Notes under the pieces: model-generated
Seen by the model: the letters and a program-made list of their open reading frames with translations, nothing else
Told to the model about the DNA's origin: nothing
The model's database searches: none
Part shown: one piece after another, positions 33,874-43,697 of the stretch
Layout: each line of letters starts with the position of its first letter
How positions within the stretch are numbered: position 1 is the first letter of the stretch
Assembly: GCA_025463265.1 (NCBI GenBank)
Contig: JAOBWH010000191.1
Coordinates: forward strand, 19,765-83,764
Origin: Ilumatobacteraceae bacterium
Lineage (GTDB): Bacteria > Actinomycetota > Acidimicrobiia > Acidimicrobiales > Iamiaceae
Reading direction: 5' to 3'
DNA: 64,000 bases
Translations under genes and position numbers: made by a program

Positions 33874-35454
33874 GTGACCACCCCCACGCAAGATCCCCCT
33901 GCTCCCGCACCCGACGCTGGGGCACCCCCCGCGGTCCAGCTGGTGGGCATCGTCAAGCGGTTCCCCGGCGTCGTGGCGAACCGCGACGTGAACCTCCGGG
34001 TGGCCCCGGCCACCATCCACGCCATCGTCGGTGAGAACGGCGCCGGCAAGAGCACCCTCATGAAGATCCTCTACGGGATGCAGGCCCCCGACGAGGGCAC
34101 CATCTCGGTCGCCGGCGAGCAGGTCTCGTTCAAGAGCCCCAACGACGCCATCGACGCCGGCATCGGCATGGTGCACCAGCACTTCATGCTCGCCGACAAC
34201 CTCACCGTCATCGAGAACATCGTCTTGGGCTACGAGCCCCGACGGTCGTTCCCCTTGAACTTCCTGGTCGACACGGCCGCCGCCCGCAAGCGCATCATCG
34301 AGCTGGGCCAGCGCTACGGCCTCGCCGTCGACCCCGATGTGCTGGTCGAGACGCTCGGCGTCGGCCAGCGCCAGCGGGTCGAGATCTTGAAGGTCCTCTT
34401 CCGCGGGGCCACCACGCTGATCCTCGACGAGCCCACCGCGGTGCTGGTCCCGCAGGAGGTCGACGAGCTGTTCGCCAACCTCCGCGACCTCAAGCGCGAG
34501 GGCATCACCATCCTCTTCATCTCCCACAAGCTCGACGAGGTGCTGGCCGCCTCCGACGACATCACGGTCATCCGGGCCGGGGCCACCGTGGCCACCGCGA
34601 AACCGGCCGACGTCACCACCAAGGAGCTCGCCGAGCTGATGGTCGGCAGCGAGCTGCCCTCGCCGGAGACCCGGGCGTCCACGGTGACCGACCAGGTCGA
34701 GCTGTCGGTGCAGGGCCTGGGCATCGCCGAGATCGGCCTGCGTCCCACCCTCGACGGCATCTCGTTCGACATCCACCGAGGCGAGATCGTCGGCATCGCC
34801 GGCATCGAGGGCAACGGCCAGACCGAGCTCATCGCCGCCATCCTCGGGCTCATCGACCTCAACGCCGGAACGGTCCGGCTGGGCGACCAGGACATCACGG
34901 CCTGGCCCACCCGCCGACGGCGCGAGGCCGGGATCGGGTACGTCCCCGAGGACCGCCACCGCCACGCCCTGCTCCTCGACGCGCCGCTCTGGGAGAACGA
35001 GATCCTCGGTCACCAGAGCGGGCCCCCCAACGTCAAGGGCCCCTGGATCGACCGAGCTGGTGCCCGGGAGCGCACCCGGGAGATCGTCGAGCGGTTCGAC
35101 GTCCGCACCCCGAACATCGACGTCCGGGCCGAGGCGCTCTCGGGCGGGAACCAGCAGAAGCTCATCATCGGTCGTGAGCTGATGGCCGAGCCGCAGGTCA
35201 TGATCGCCGCCCACCCCACCCGCGGGGTCGACGTCGGCGCCCAGGCCGCCATCTGGGAACAGCTCAAGGAGGCTCGCCGCAACGGGCTCGCCACCTTGTT
35301 GATCTCTGCCGACCTCGAGGAGCTGATCGGCCTCTCGGACCGGCTGCTCGTCATCTTCGAGGGGCGGGTCGTGGCCGAGCTCGACCCCGCCACCGCCACC
35401 CCCACCGCACTGGGCGAGCACATGACCGGTTCCAACCGACGGGAGGACGCATGA
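33874..35454 (+). CDS. Nucleoside ABC transporter, duplicated ATPase
   Basis: A 526-residue protein with two nucleotide-binding domains in tandem, as in the RbsA/NupA class. NBD1: Walker A GENGAGKSTLMK, signature variant LGVGQRQRVEILKV, Walker B LILDEPTAV. NBD2: degenerate Walker A GIEGNGQTEL, consensus signature LSGGNQQKLIIGREL, and AAHPTRGVDVGAQ. The H-loop of NBD1 is ISHKLDEVL. GTG 33874 has GGAGG upstream. Its stop overlaps the first permease start (ATGA). Confidence 0.94.
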   Translation: MTTPTQDPPAPAPDAGAPPAVQLVGIVKRFPGVVANRDVNLRVAPATIHAIVGENGAGKSTLMKILYGMQAPDEGTISVAGEQVSFKSPNDAIDAGIGMVHQHFMLADNLTVIENIVLGYEPRRSFPLNFLVDTAAARKRIIELGQRYGLAVDPDVLVETLGVGQRQRVEILKVLFRGATTLILDEPTAVLVPQEVDELFANLRDLKREGITILFISHKLDEVLAASDDITVIRAGATVATAKPADVTTKELAELMVGSELPSPETRASTVTDQVELSVQGLGIAEIGLRPTLDGISFDIHRGEIVGIAGIEGNGQTELIAAILGLIDLNAGTVRLGDQDITAWPTRRRREAGIGYVPEDRHRHALLLDAPLWENEILGHQSGPPNVKGPWIDRAGARERTREIVERFDVRTPNIDVRAEALSGGNQQKLIIGRELMAEPQVMIAAHPTRGVDVGAQAAIWEQLKEARRNGLATLLISADLEELIGLSDRLLVIFEGRVVAELDPATATPTALGEHMTGSNRREDA

Positions 35455-36614
35455 TCCGCCGCATCACGATGGCGCTCGCGGCGCCGGTGCTCGCCATCGC
35501 CTTCGCCATGGTGGTGTCGGCGATCATGTTGGCGCTCACGGACTACAGCGCCGGCGACGTCTTCCACGTGATCTTCACCGAGGGCTTCGACCGCACGAAC
35601 CTCGTGACCACCGTGAACCGGGCCGCTCCCTATTACATCTCGGGCGTGGCGGTGGCCATCGGGTTCAAGATGAACCTGTTCAACATCGGCGTCGAGGGCC
35701 AGTACAAGCTGGCGGCCCTGTTCGCCGCAGCAGCGGCGGCCGCCGTCGAGCTGCCCGCCCCGCTCCACGTGCTGTTCACCTTCGCGGTGGCGATGCTGGT
35801 CGGTGCGGCCTGGGCCTCCATCCCGGCGCTGCTCAAGGCGTACCGGGGCGTGAGCGAGGTCATCTCCTCGATCATGTTGAACGCCACCGCCCTCGGCGTC
35901 GGTGCCTTCTTCATCCAGCGCTGGCTCCGGGCCCCCGCCAGCGAGAGCCCCGTGCTCGGCACCAAGACGATCCCCGAGTCCGGACGGCTCCCCACGCTCA
36001 ACGGGGTGCTCGGCGCCGTCGGCATCGACGTCCCCGACGCGACCCGGGTCCAGTCCTACGTGCTCGTCGCCGCCGTGGTGGGCGTCGCCTACTACCTGTT
36101 GATCTGGCGCTCCCGCTACGGCTTCGACCTGCGCGCCACCGGGTCCAACGCCGAAGCCGCCGCGGCCAGCGGCGTCAACGCCAAGCGGATGATCATCACC
36201 GCGATGCTGCTGTCGGGCGCCGCCGCCGGGCTCATCGGCCTCAACAACGTGATGGGTCCGGCTGCCCGCTACACCGACGTGTCGGTGGTGACCGGGCTCG
36301 GGTTCACCGGCATCGCCATCGCCCTGCTGGGCCGCAACAACCCGGTCGGCATCGCGTTCGCCGCGCTCCTGTGGGCGTTCATGGACGCGGTCCAGACGCC
36401 GCTGTCGAACGCCGACCTCCCGAAGCAGATCACGGCGATCATGCAGGGCATCACCGTCCTCTCCGTGGTGATCGCCTACGAGGTCGTCCGCCGCATCTCC
36501 GCCCGCCAGGAACTGTCCGGCCTGCGCCGCGAGGTCACCGCCGGCGGCGCCGGCCTGCCGCCCGCCGACCCGCCGAGCCCCACAGGTGCCGGCCCGGAGG
36601 TGGCACCCGCATGA
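35451..36614 (+). CDS. Nucleoside ABC transporter permease 1
   Basis: A 387-residue inner-membrane permease of the BPD_transp_2 (LivM/RbsC-like) family with eight to ten helices. The N-terminal helix is followed by FNIGVEGQYKLAALFAAAAA and AYRGVSEVISSIMLNATALG; GSNAEAAAASGVNAKRMIITAM is the ATPase-coupling loop. Start ATGA-overlaps the ATPase stop, and its own stop overlaps the second permease. The C-terminus is Pro/Gly-rich. Confidence 0.92.
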   Translation: MIRRITMALAAPVLAIAFAMVVSAIMLALTDYSAGDVFHVIFTEGFDRTNLVTTVNRAAPYYISGVAVAIGFKMNLFNIGVEGQYKLAALFAAAAAAAVELPAPLHVLFTFAVAMLVGAAWASIPALLKAYRGVSEVISSIMLNATALGVGAFFIQRWLRAPASESPVLGTKTIPESGRLPTLNGVLGAVGIDVPDATRVQSYVLVAAVVGVAYYLLIWRSRYGFDLRATGSNAEAAAASGVNAKRMIITAMLLSGAAAGLIGLNNVMGPAARYTDVSVVTGLGFTGIAIALLGRNNPVGIAFAALLWAFMDAVQTPLSNADLPKQITAIMQGITVLSVVIAYEVVRRISARQELSGLRREVTAGGAGLPPADPPSPTGAGPEVAPA

Positions 36615-37873
36615 CCTCCCTCATGAACCCGCCGGAGACCGAGGCCAACGCCAAGCCCCTCCCCCGCTTCGCCCAGATCCCCCGCTGGGCCAAGCTCGTC
36701 CTCTACGTGGCGCTCGGCGTCGGCATCATGTCGCTGACCCGGGTCCTCACCGGGGCAGGCCAGCTCACCGCCGAGAACACCCTGCGCTCGGCGCTCTACC
36801 TGGCCCTGCCCATCGCCCTCGCCGGTCTCGGAGGGCTCTGGTCCGAGCGCGCCGGCGTCGTCAACATCGGCCTCGAGGGGATGATGGTCCTGGGCACCTG
36901 GTTCGGCGCCTACGGCGGCATCGCCTACGGGCCGTGGCAGGGTGTGATCCTGGGGGTGATCGGGGGTGCCATCGGCGGGCTGCTGCACGCCATCGCCACC
37001 GTCGGCTTCGGCGTCGACCACATCATCTCGGGCGTGTCCATCAACCTCCTCGCCGTCGGGCTGTGCGAGTTCCTCACCTCGGTGAGCTGGGACGGCGCCT
37101 CGGCCCGGGAGTCCCCCACCATCCCCAACAACGTGGCGAAGGTCGACATCGTCCCGTTCCTGAAGGAGCCGTTGCGGAACCTCGGTGACGAGAACCGGTT
37201 CTTCCTGTCCGACGCCGCCCACGCCATCTTGTCGGTGACCACCAACGTGTCGCTGCTGGTCATCGTGTCCCTGCTGCTGTTCCCGCTCACGTACTTCGTG
37301 CTGTGGAAGACGCCGTTCGGCCTGCGCCTGCGGTCCGTCGGCGAGGACCCCGACGCCGCCGACTCGCTCGGCGTGCCCGTGTACCGCATGAAGGCCATCG
37401 CCGTCATGATGTCGGGCGCCCTCTCGGGGCTCGCCGGCGTGGTGCTCGTCTACCTGTTCAGCGGCAAGTTCCAGAGCCAGCAGACCGGCGGCCGCGGGTT
37501 CATCGGCCTCGCCGCCATGATCTTCGGCAACTGGCGCCCGGGCGGCCTGCTCGTCGGCGCCGGGCTGTTCGGGTTCATGGACTCGATGCAGTCGCAGGTC
37601 ACCGAGACCAGCCACGCCCTGCTCGTCGGCGCCGCGCTGATGTTCGCGGTCACCGGGCTCGCCTGCCTCTACCGCAAGCTCTGGGTGTCTGCCGCCGTCT
37701 TCTTCGTCCTCACCGCCGGCGCCGCCTTCTGGTACCAGGCCACCGACGAGCTGCCCCGCGAGATCATCCCGTACTTTCCGCACGTCACCACGCTGCTGGT
37801 GCTCGTGTTCGCCAGCCAGCGGCTGCGCATGCCCGCCGCCGACGGCCGGGTCTGGCGCCGGGGCGGACGGTGA
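36611..37873 (+). CDS. Nucleoside ABC transporter permease 2
   Basis: A 420-residue BPD_transp_2 permease. Motifs are ERAGVVNIGLEGMMVLGTWF, ATVGFGVDHIISGVSINLLA, coupling loop LRLRSVGEDPDAADSLGVPV, and FIGLAAMIFGNWRPGGLLVG. ATG 36611 overlaps the previous stop. The stop overlaps the cytidine deaminase start (GTGA), linking uptake directly to catabolism. Confidence 0.92.
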   Translation: MTSLMNPPETEANAKPLPRFAQIPRWAKLVLYVALGVGIMSLTRVLTGAGQLTAENTLRSALYLALPIALAGLGGLWSERAGVVNIGLEGMMVLGTWFGAYGGIAYGPWQGVILGVIGGAIGGLLHAIATVGFGVDHIISGVSINLLAVGLCEFLTSVSWDGASARESPTIPNNVAKVDIVPFLKEPLRNLGDENRFFLSDAAHAILSVTTNVSLLVIVSLLLFPLTYFVLWKTPFGLRLRSVGEDPDAADSLGVPVYRMKAIAVMMSGALSGLAGVVLVYLFSGKFQSQQTGGRGFIGLAAMIFGNWRPGGLLVGAGLFGFMDSMQSQVTETSHALLVGAALMFAVTGLACLYRKLWVSAAVFFVLTAGAAFWYQATDELPREIIPYFPHVTTLLVLVFASQRLRMPAADGRVWRRGGR

Positions 37874-38283
37874 CCAGCGAGACCGCGCCCGACTGGCCCG
37901 CCCTCCGGGCCGCCGCCCGGCGGATGCTCGACGCCGCCTACGCCCCCTACTCGGGGGTGAAGGTGGGTGCCGCCGCGCTCGTCGACGACGGGCGCGTCGT
38001 CAGCGGCTGCAACGTCGAGAACGCGTCGTACGGCCTGTCGCTGTGCGCCGAGTGCGGCGTGGCCCAGGCACTGGCCGCGTCGGGCGGCGGGCGCCTCGTC
38101 GCCCTCGCCGTCGTGGGCACGGACGGCACCTACCTGGCGCCGTGCGGCCGGTGCCGGCAGATCCTCTTCGAGTTCGGCGGTCCGGAGCTGCAGGTCGAGA
38201 CCGCCGATGGCGTCGTCACCCTCGACGACCTCCTCCCCGGCGCCTTCGGGCCCGATGACCTCCCTCCAGGACGGCAGCCATGA
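37870..38283 (+). CDS. cdd: Cytidine deaminase
   Basis: Zinc enzyme converting (deoxy)cytidine to (deoxy)uridine; 137 aa, the small homotetrameric type. Substrate motif CNVENASYGLSLCAECG combines the N-x-E pair with the first zinc cysteine and the catalytic glutamate (CAE); the other two zinc cysteines are in LAPCGRCRQIL. GTG 37870 overlaps the permease stop, and the stop overlaps udp (ATGA). It supplies uridine to the next enzyme. Confidence 0.95.
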   Translation: MTSETAPDWPALRAAARRMLDAAYAPYSGVKVGAAALVDDGRVVSGCNVENASYGLSLCAECGVAQALAASGGGRLVALAVVGTDGTYLAPCGRCRQILFEFGGPELQVETADGVVTLDDLLPGAFGPDDLPPGRQP

Positions 38284-39056
38284 CCAGCCCCCGGCAGTAC
38301 CACATCGGGTTCGGCGCTGATGATCTGCCCGAGGGGACCACCATTGCCCTGCTCAGCGGCGACCCGACCCGCTCCGAGCACATCGCCACCGAGCGCCTCG
38401 ACGGTGGCCGGGAGCTCGCCCGCAACCGGGGCCTCGATGCCTTCCTCGCCCAGCTGCCGAGCGGCCGCCCCGTCGTGTGCGCCACCAGCGGCATGGGCGC
38501 CCCCTCGGCCAGCATCGTGGTCAACGAGCTGGTGCAGGCGGGCATCACCACCATCATCCGCATCGGCACCAGCGGGTCGATCCAGCCCCACGTCGCCATC
38601 GGCTCGGTCGTCATCGGCTCGGCGGCCCTCACCCTGCAGGGCGCAGCGGACGACATCGCCCCGCCGCAGTACCCCGCGGCGGCGGACCCGTTCCTCACCG
38701 TGGCGCTGGCCCACGCCGCCGACGACCTGGGCATCGACCACCACGTCGGCATCATGGGATCGGTCGACACGTTCTTCGAGGGCCAGGAGCGCAGCGAATC
38801 CTCGGCCAACCCGCACCTCCTGCGCCGCCACCGCGGCAGCATCGAGGAGTACCAGGCGCTCCGGGTCCTGAACCTGGAGATGGAGGCGGGCACGTTGTTC
38901 AAGATGGGTGGGGTGTACGGCTTCTCCGCCGGCTGCGTGGTCGGCATCATCGCCCACCGCCACCACGAGGAGCGCCCCGACCTGGCGATGAAGGACGCCG
39001 CCGTCGCCAACGCCGTCGAGATCGCCATCGCCGCGGCCGACACCTGGGTCGCGTGA
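38280..39056 (+). CDS. udp: Uridine phosphorylase
   Basis: Phosphorolysis of uridine to uracil and ribose-1-phosphate; 258 aa. The NP-I fold is marked by SGDPTRSEHIA (phosphate-binding), TSGMGAPSASIVVNEL, IRIGTSGSIQPHV and the active-site LNLEMEAGTLFKMGGVYGF with the ribose-binding Glu-Met-Glu. ATG 38280 overlaps the cdd stop. Uracil can then go to UPRT encoded at 43.0 kb. Confidence 0.94.
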   Translation: MTSPRQYHIGFGADDLPEGTTIALLSGDPTRSEHIATERLDGGRELARNRGLDAFLAQLPSGRPVVCATSGMGAPSASIVVNELVQAGITTIIRIGTSGSIQPHVAIGSVVIGSAALTLQGAADDIAPPQYPAAADPFLTVALAHAADDLGIDHHVGIMGSVDTFFEGQERSESSANPHLLRRHRGSIEEYQALRVLNLEMEAGTLFKMGGVYGFSAGCVVGIIAHRHHEERPDLAMKDAAVANAVEIAIAAADTWVA

Positions 39057-39064
39057 GCCCCGAC

Positions 39065-39919
39065 ATGGCCCTCGACCAGACCCAGATCGACGCGTGGGAG
39101 CGCGACGGCTTCCTCGCCGTCCCCGGGGCCGTCCCGCTCGAGCAGTGCGAGGCCCTCATGGCCCGGGCCGGCGAGATCGTCGACGCCTTCGACCCGGAGA
39201 CGGTGTCGATCTTCTCCACCCACGAGCAGACCCGGACCTCCGACGACTACTTCTTGGCGTCAGGCGACACCATCTCGTGCTTCTTCGAGGAGGGCGCCTT
39301 CGACGACGAGGGCAACCTGCTGGGCGACAAGGCCCTGTCGATCAACAAGATCGGCCACGCCATGCACGACCTCGACCCGGTGTTCGACCGCTTCAGCCGC
39401 CAGCCCGTCCTCGCCGACGCGGCGCGCTCCATCGGCCTGGCCGACCCGTTGCTCCTCCAGTCGATGTACATCTTCAAGTCGCCCCGCATCGGCGGCGAGG
39501 TGAGCTGCCACCAGGACTCGGCGTTCCTCTACACCGACCCGATGACGGTCGTCGGGTTCTGGGTGGCGCTCCAGGACGCCACGATCGAGAACGGCTGCCT
39601 CTGGGCCCAGCCGGGCGGCCACCGCACGCCGCTCCGCCAGCGGTTCGTCCGCAGCCCGGGCGGCGGCACGGCGTTCGAAGCCCTCGACGCCACGCCGTGG
39701 CCCGAACCGGGCGGCCCCGAGCTCGTCCCGATCGAGGCGGAGGCGGGCACGCTCGTGCTGCTCCACGGGCTGCTCCCCCACTGGAGCGACGTGAATCGCT
39801 CATCGCGCAGCCGCCACGCCTATACGGTTCACGTGATCGACGGGACCGCGAGGTACCCCGACGAGAACTGGTTGCAACGGTCCCCATCCCTCCCGCTCCG
39901 GGGGTTCGACGCCGCCTGA
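39065..39919 (+). CDS. Phytanoyl-CoA dioxygenase (PhyH) family protein
   Basis: Fe(II)/2-oxoglutarate-dependent oxygenase of 284 aa. N-terminal QIDAWERDGFLAVPGAVPLE is typical of the family; the iron site is CHQDSAFLY (His-x-Asp) with the distal histidine in LLHGLLPHWSD and a 2-oxoglutarate-binding arginine soon after (NRSSRSRHAYTVH). WAQPGGH precedes the strand. GTG 39053, which would overlap the udp stop, is the alternative start. Being embedded directly after udp suggests a substrate connected with nucleosides, but this is inference. Confidence 0.87.
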   Translation: MALDQTQIDAWERDGFLAVPGAVPLEQCEALMARAGEIVDAFDPETVSIFSTHEQTRTSDDYFLASGDTISCFFEEGAFDDEGNLLGDKALSINKIGHAMHDLDPVFDRFSRQPVLADAARSIGLADPLLLQSMYIFKSPRIGGEVSCHQDSAFLYTDPMTVVGFWVALQDATIENGCLWAQPGGHRTPLRQRFVRSPGGGTAFEALDATPWPEPGGPELVPIEAEAGTLVLLHGLLPHWSDVNRSSRSRHAYTVHVIDGTARYPDENWLQRSPSLPLRGFDAA

Positions 39920-39954
39920 TCCCCACCCCTGGACACCGAGGATCGACCGCCGCA

Positions 39955-40518
39955 ATGACCGCCCGCCCGCGAGACGAGCAGCTCAGCTTCCGCCCGATGG
40001 TCCGCGAGGACCTCCCCGACCTCCACGCCTGGCTCCAGGCCCCGCACGTGGCCGAGTGGTGGGACGACGCCTCCGAGACCATCGACGGGGTGGAGGCCAA
40101 GTACCGGGAGCGGACCGAGGGCGAGCACCCGCCGGTCAGCCCGTGGATCATGGAGATCGAGGGCCGGCCCATCGGCTTCGTCCAGTGGTACCGGGTGGAG
40201 GACGAGGCCGAGTGGTACCCCGGCGTCGACATCCCGCCGAACACGATCGCCCTCGACATCGCCATCGGCGACGCCGCCTACGTCGGCCAGGGCCACGGTC
40301 GGCGGCTGGTCCTCGAGTTCGTCCACCACGTCCTGCGCACCACGGTCCCCGAGTGCCCCGAGGTCTGGATCGACCCGGACCCTCGCAACGAGCGGGCGGT
40401 CCGGGCCTACCGGGCCGCCGGCTTCCACGACACCGGCATCGACCTGCCCGATCCCGAGCACCCCGGTCACGTCCGCCGCCTCATGACGATGTCCTGGGCG
40501 GGCCCCACCTTCCGGTAG
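39955..40518 (+). CDS. GNAT acetyltransferase, AAC(6')-like
   Basis: A 187-residue GNAT whose sequence is of the Acetyltransf_8/AAC(6')-type: LSFRPMVREDLPDLHAWLQA, APHVAEWWDD, WIMEIEGRPIGFVQWYRVED, then ALDIAIGDAAYVGQGHGRRL with the acetyl-CoA loop QGHGRR, and DPDPRNERAVRAYRAAGFHD. Related proteins modify aminoglycosides or hydroxylamine siderophores. Position in the nucleoside run makes a modified-nucleoside substrate conceivable. Resistance cannot be inferred. Confidence 0.85.
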   Translation: MTARPRDEQLSFRPMVREDLPDLHAWLQAPHVAEWWDDASETIDGVEAKYRERTEGEHPPVSPWIMEIEGRPIGFVQWYRVEDEAEWYPGVDIPPNTIALDIAIGDAAYVGQGHGRRLVLEFVHHVLRTTVPECPEVWIDPDPRNERAVRAYRAAGFHDTGIDLPDPEHPGHVRRLMTMSWAGPTFR

Positions 40519-40572
40519 ACCACCGACCGGTCGCCGGCCGGGAACCCACGGGCGGGAGCGGAGATGCCCCGG

Positions 40573-40578
40573 TACCCT
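40573..40578 (+). promoter_or_regulatory. Candidate leaderless -10 for adenosine deaminase
   Basis: TACCCT ends six bases before ATG 40585. An earlier ATG (40564) has a GGGAG six bases upstream, so both a leaderless and a led transcript can be imagined. Confidence 0.35.
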
Positions 40579-40584
40579 CCGTCC

Positions 40585-41691
40585 ATGGCTGAAGGAATCT
40601 CCCTCGAATCGATCCGACGGGCTCCGAAGGTCCTGCTGCACGACCACCTCGACGGCGGACTGCGGCCGTCCACCGTGGTCGACATCGCCGGCGAGATCGG
40701 CCACGAGCTGCCCACCAGCGATCCGGCCGAGCTCCAGCGCTGGTTCACCGAGGGGGCCAACCGGCGGGACCTGGACCTGTACCTCGCCCCGTTCGAGCAC
40801 ACCATCGCCTGCATGCAGACCCCCGAGCACATCGAGCGCGTCGCCGCCGAGTGCGTCGAGGATCTGGCCGACGACGGCGTCGTCTACGCCGAGGTCCGCA
40901 TGGCCCCGGAGCTGTGCATCGACGGCGGCCTCACCCCCGACGAAGCGGTCGAGGCCATGCTCGCCGGCTTCGAGAAGGCCAGCGCCGGCCGCCCCATCGA
41001 GGTCGGGCTGCTCGTCACGGCGATGCGCCACGCCGCCCGATCCACCGAGATCGCCGAGGTCGCCCTCCGCCACCGGGACCAGGGCGTCGTGGGCTTCGAC
41101 ATCGCGGGCAGCGAGTCCGGCAACCCGCCCAGCCGCCACCTCGACGCCTTCCGGGTCGTGGCCCAGGCCAACTCGCACATCACGATCCACGCCGGCGAGG
41201 CGTTCGGGCTGCCCTCGATCTGGGAGGCGCTCCAGATCTGCGGTGCCGAGCGGTTGGGCCACGGCGTGCGGATCATCGACGACGTCACCGTCGAGCCCGA
41301 CGGCCGGGTCGCGCTCGGACGGCTCGCCGCGTACGTCCGCGACCGCCGGGTGCCGCTGGAGATGTGCCCCACGTCGAACCTGCACACGGGCGTGTGCGAC
41401 ACCATCGCCGAGCACCCCATCGGGCTGCTGAAGCAGCTCCGGTTCCGTGTCACGGTCAACACCGACAACCGACTCATGAGCGACATCTCCATGTCGCGCG
41501 AGTTCGCCAACCTGCACGAGGCGTTCGGCTGGGGCTGGGACGACTTCGAGTGGCTGACCATCAACGCCATGAAGAGCAGCTTCTGGCCCTTCGACAAGCG
41601 CCTGCGGATCATCAACGAGCAGATCAAGCCGGGCTACGCCACCCTCAAGGCCGCGGGCCTCGGGACCTCGTCGTTCCGGGTCGAGCGGTGA
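40585..41691 (+). CDS. add: Adenosine deaminase
   Basis: Zinc amidohydrolase converting adenosine to inosine; 368 aa from ATG 40585. Metal-ligand motif [12 protein letters not shown], catalytic [18 protein letters not shown] with the catalytic histidine, PTSNLHTG, and VNTDNRLMS with the adenine-contacting Asp pair. The substrate-binding FDIAGSESG is present. The earlier in-frame ATG 40564 would add seven residues. The stop overlaps the LOG-family gene (GTGA), so add and LOG are coupled. Confidence 0.95.
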   Translation: MAEGISLESIRRAPKVLLHDHLDGGLRPSTVVDIAGEIGHELPTSDPAELQRWFTEGANRRDLDLYLAPFEHTIACMQTPEHIERVAAECVEDLADDGVVYAEVRMAPELCIDGGLTPDEAVEAMLAGFEKASAGRPIEVGLLVTAMRHAARSTEIAEVALRHRDQGVVGFDIAGSESGNPPSRHLDAFRVVAQANSHITIHAGEAFGLPSIWEALQICGAERLGHGVRIIDDVTVEPDGRVALGRLAAYVRDRRVPLEMCPTSNLHTGVCDTIAEHPIGLLKQLRFRVTVNTDNRLMSDISMSREFANLHEAFGWGWDDFEWLTINAMKSSFWPFDKRLRIINEQIKPGYATLKAAGLGTSSFRVER

Positions 41692-42281
41692 CGCGCCCGC
41701 TGCGCTCCATCACGGTCTTCTGCGGCTCCAACCACGGCACCGACCCAGCGTTCACCGCCGCCGCGGTGGCGCTGGGCAGGCTGCTAGCGAGCCGTGGCAT
41801 CGGGCTGGTCTACGGCGGAGGCGACGTCGGGCTGATGGGCGAGGTCGCCGACGCCGCGCTGGCGGCAGGCGGCCGCGTCACCGGGGTCATCCCCCGCCAC
41901 CTCTGGGACAAGGAGGTCGGCCACCAGGGGCTGACCGAGCTGTTGATCGTCGACACGATGCACGAGCGCAAGATGGCCATGGCCGACCGGGCCGACGCCT
42001 TCATCGCCCTGCCCGGCGGAGTGGGCACGTTCGAAGAGCTGTTCGAGGCGATCACGTGGACCCAGCTGGGGATCCACGACAAGCCCGTCGGCCTGCTCGA
42101 CGTCGCCGGGTTCTACCGGCCGTTGCTGGCGTTCCTCGACCAGACCGTCGCCGCCGGCTTCCTCAAGCCGGGCCACCGCTCGATGATCGTGGACGAGACG
42201 GACGGCGACGCCCTGGTCGATGCGCTCGGTGCCTGGGAGCCGGTGGCCACCTCCAAGTGGCTCACCGCCGGCGAGCGCTGA
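41688..42281 (+). CDS. LOG-family nucleotide 5'-monophosphate nucleosidase
   Basis: A 197-residue Rossmann-like protein (TIGR00730). [16 protein letters not shown] and [20 protein letters not shown] form the nucleotide-binding half; the active-site [16 protein letters not shown] is the LOG signature. These enzymes release the base from (cytokinin) nucleoside monophosphates, giving base and ribose-5-phosphate. In this operon a purine or pyrimidine nucleotide salvage role is more likely than cytokinin activation. GTG 41688 overlaps the add stop. Confidence 0.9.
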   Translation: MTRPLRSITVFCGSNHGTDPAFTAAAVALGRLLASRGIGLVYGGGDVGLMGEVADAALAAGGRVTGVIPRHLWDKEVGHQGLTELLIVDTMHERKMAMADRADAFIALPGGVGTFEELFEAITWTQLGIHDKPVGLLDVAGFYRPLLAFLDQTVAAGFLKPGHRSMIVDETDGDALVDALGAWEPVATSKWLTAGER

Positions 42282-42296
42282 GGACCGGCCTCTCGG

Positions 42297-42956
42297 TCAG
42301 AGCGACTCGAGGATGGCTCGCGAGGCCGAGCAGCCCAACCGGGTGGCCCCGACGTCGATCATCGCCAGGGCCGTGGTCGCGTCGCGGATACCGCCAGAGG
42401 CCTTGACCCCGAGCCGGCCGCCGACGGTCTCCGCCATCAGCGACACCGCCCCGAGCGAGGCCCCGCCCGCTGCGTGGAACCCGGTGGAGGTCTTCACGAA
42501 GTCGGCACCGGCGGACTCCGCAGCCCGGCACGCGGCCACGATGGCCCGGTCGTCGGGGAGGGCGGCGGACTCGATGATGACCTTCAGCAGGATCGGCGCC
42601 GGCGCAGCCGCTCGGACCGCGGCGATGTCGGCCTCGACCCGGTCCCACAGCCCGGCCATCGCCCAGCCGAGGTCGATCACCATGTCCAGCTCGTTGGCCC
42701 CGTCGGCCACCGCCTGCACGGCCTCGGCCGCCTTGGCCTCGGAGCGGTGGGCGCCCGTGGGGAACCCGATCACCGTGCAGATGGCGGTGCTGTCGGGCAC
42801 GCCCCCCACCGGCAGGGGGAGCCGGTTGGGCGACACGCACACGGCGCCCACCCCCAGCACCGACGCCTCGCCGCACAGCAGCGCCACCTGGCCGGGCGTC
42901 GCCGCCGGATCCAGCAGCGTGTGGTCGATCATCCGGGTGAGCTCGGCGCGTTGCAT
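42297..42956 (-). CDS. deoC: Deoxyribose-phosphate aldolase
   Basis: Class I aldolase cleaving 2-deoxyribose-5-phosphate to glyceraldehyde-3-phosphate and acetaldehyde; 219 aa. Features: [54 protein letters not shown], Schiff-base lysine in FVKTSTGF, and [18 protein letters not shown] with the second lysine. ATG 42956. It is transcribed opposite to the rest of the run, convergent with the LOG gene (15 bp apart) and divergent from upp. Confidence 0.95.
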   Translation of the reverse strand: MQRAELTRMIDHTLLDPAATPGQVALLCGEASVLGVGAVCVSPNRLPLPVGGVPDSTAICTVIGFPTGAHRSEAKAAEAVQAVADGANELDMVIDLGWAMAGLWDRVEADIAAVRAAAPAPILLKVIIESAALPDDRAIVAACRAAESAGADFVKTSTGFHAAGGASLGAVSLMAETVGGRLGVKASGGIRDATTALAMIDVGATRLGCSASRAILESL

Positions 42957-43025
42957 CTGGTCATGGTGCCAGCCCGAGCCGCCCATCACACCCGACCCCC
43001 TCCTGGATGCGGGCATGATGGGCGG

Positions 43026-43649
43026 GTGCTCACCACCGTCGTCGACCACCCACTGGCCCGCCGGGCCCTGACCACCCTGCGCGACCAGGACACCGACCGG
43101 GCTGCGTTCCGCATCGCCATGGACGATCTCGCCGGGATCCTGGTGTACGAGGCCACCCGCCACCTGCGGGTCGAGACGTTCGATGTGACCACCCCGCTCG
43201 CCGTCACCGAGGGCATCCGGGTGACCGAGCCGCCGATGGCCGTGCCGATCCTGCGGGCGGGCCTCGGCCTGCTCCACGGCGTCCTCCGCTACCTGCCGGA
43301 CTGCCCCACCGGGTTCATCGGCGTGGCCCGCAACGAGGAGACGCTCGTCCCCGAGCCCTACATGAACTCGGTGCCCGAGGACCTGCACGGGCGCGACGTC
43401 TTGGTGCTCGACCCGATGCTCGCCACCGGCGGATCGCTCACCTACGCCTGCGGACTGCTGCGGGACCGCAACCCGGGCCGTCTCGTGGCGGTGTGCGTCC
43501 TGGCCGCACCCGAGGGGGTGGCCGCCCTCGACCGCAGCAACCTGTGCGACGAGCTCGTGGTCGGTTCCATCGACCACCACCTCAACGAGGTCTCCTACAT
43601 CGTCCCAGGTCTCGGCGACGCGGGGGACCGGCTCTACGGCACCGCCTGA
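43026..43649 (+). CDS. upp: Uracil phosphoribosyltransferase
   Basis: Uracil plus PRPP to UMP; 207 aa. [20 protein letters not shown] is the family N-terminus, [19 protein letters not shown] follows, and the PRPP site is [18 protein letters not shown]. The uracil-binding tail reads [19 protein letters not shown] 43026 has CATGAT six bases upstream, another leaderless-type arrangement. It takes uracil from uridine phosphorylase. Confidence 0.95.
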   Translation: MLTTVVDHPLARRALTTLRDQDTDRAAFRIAMDDLAGILVYEATRHLRVETFDVTTPLAVTEGIRVTEPPMAVPILRAGLGLLHGVLRYLPDCPTGFIGVARNEETLVPEPYMNSVPEDLHGRDVLVLDPMLATGGSLTYACGLLRDRNPGRLVAVCVLAAPEGVAALDRSNLCDELVVGSIDHHLNEVSYIVPGLGDAGDRLYGTA

Positions 43650-43697
43650 CGCATCCGCCGGGGGTGTGCGCGGCGCCGGAGCCGGGTACCGGTGGCC

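Noticed and set aside
39955..40518. Aminoglycoside resistance gene
   Set aside because: The GNAT resembles the AAC(6') group but sits in a catabolic run, and the family has many non-resistance members, so resistance cannot be claimed.
41688..42281. Cytokinin biosynthesis
   Set aside because: LOG-family proteins are widespread in bacteria without plant association; no isopentenyltransferase is nearby.
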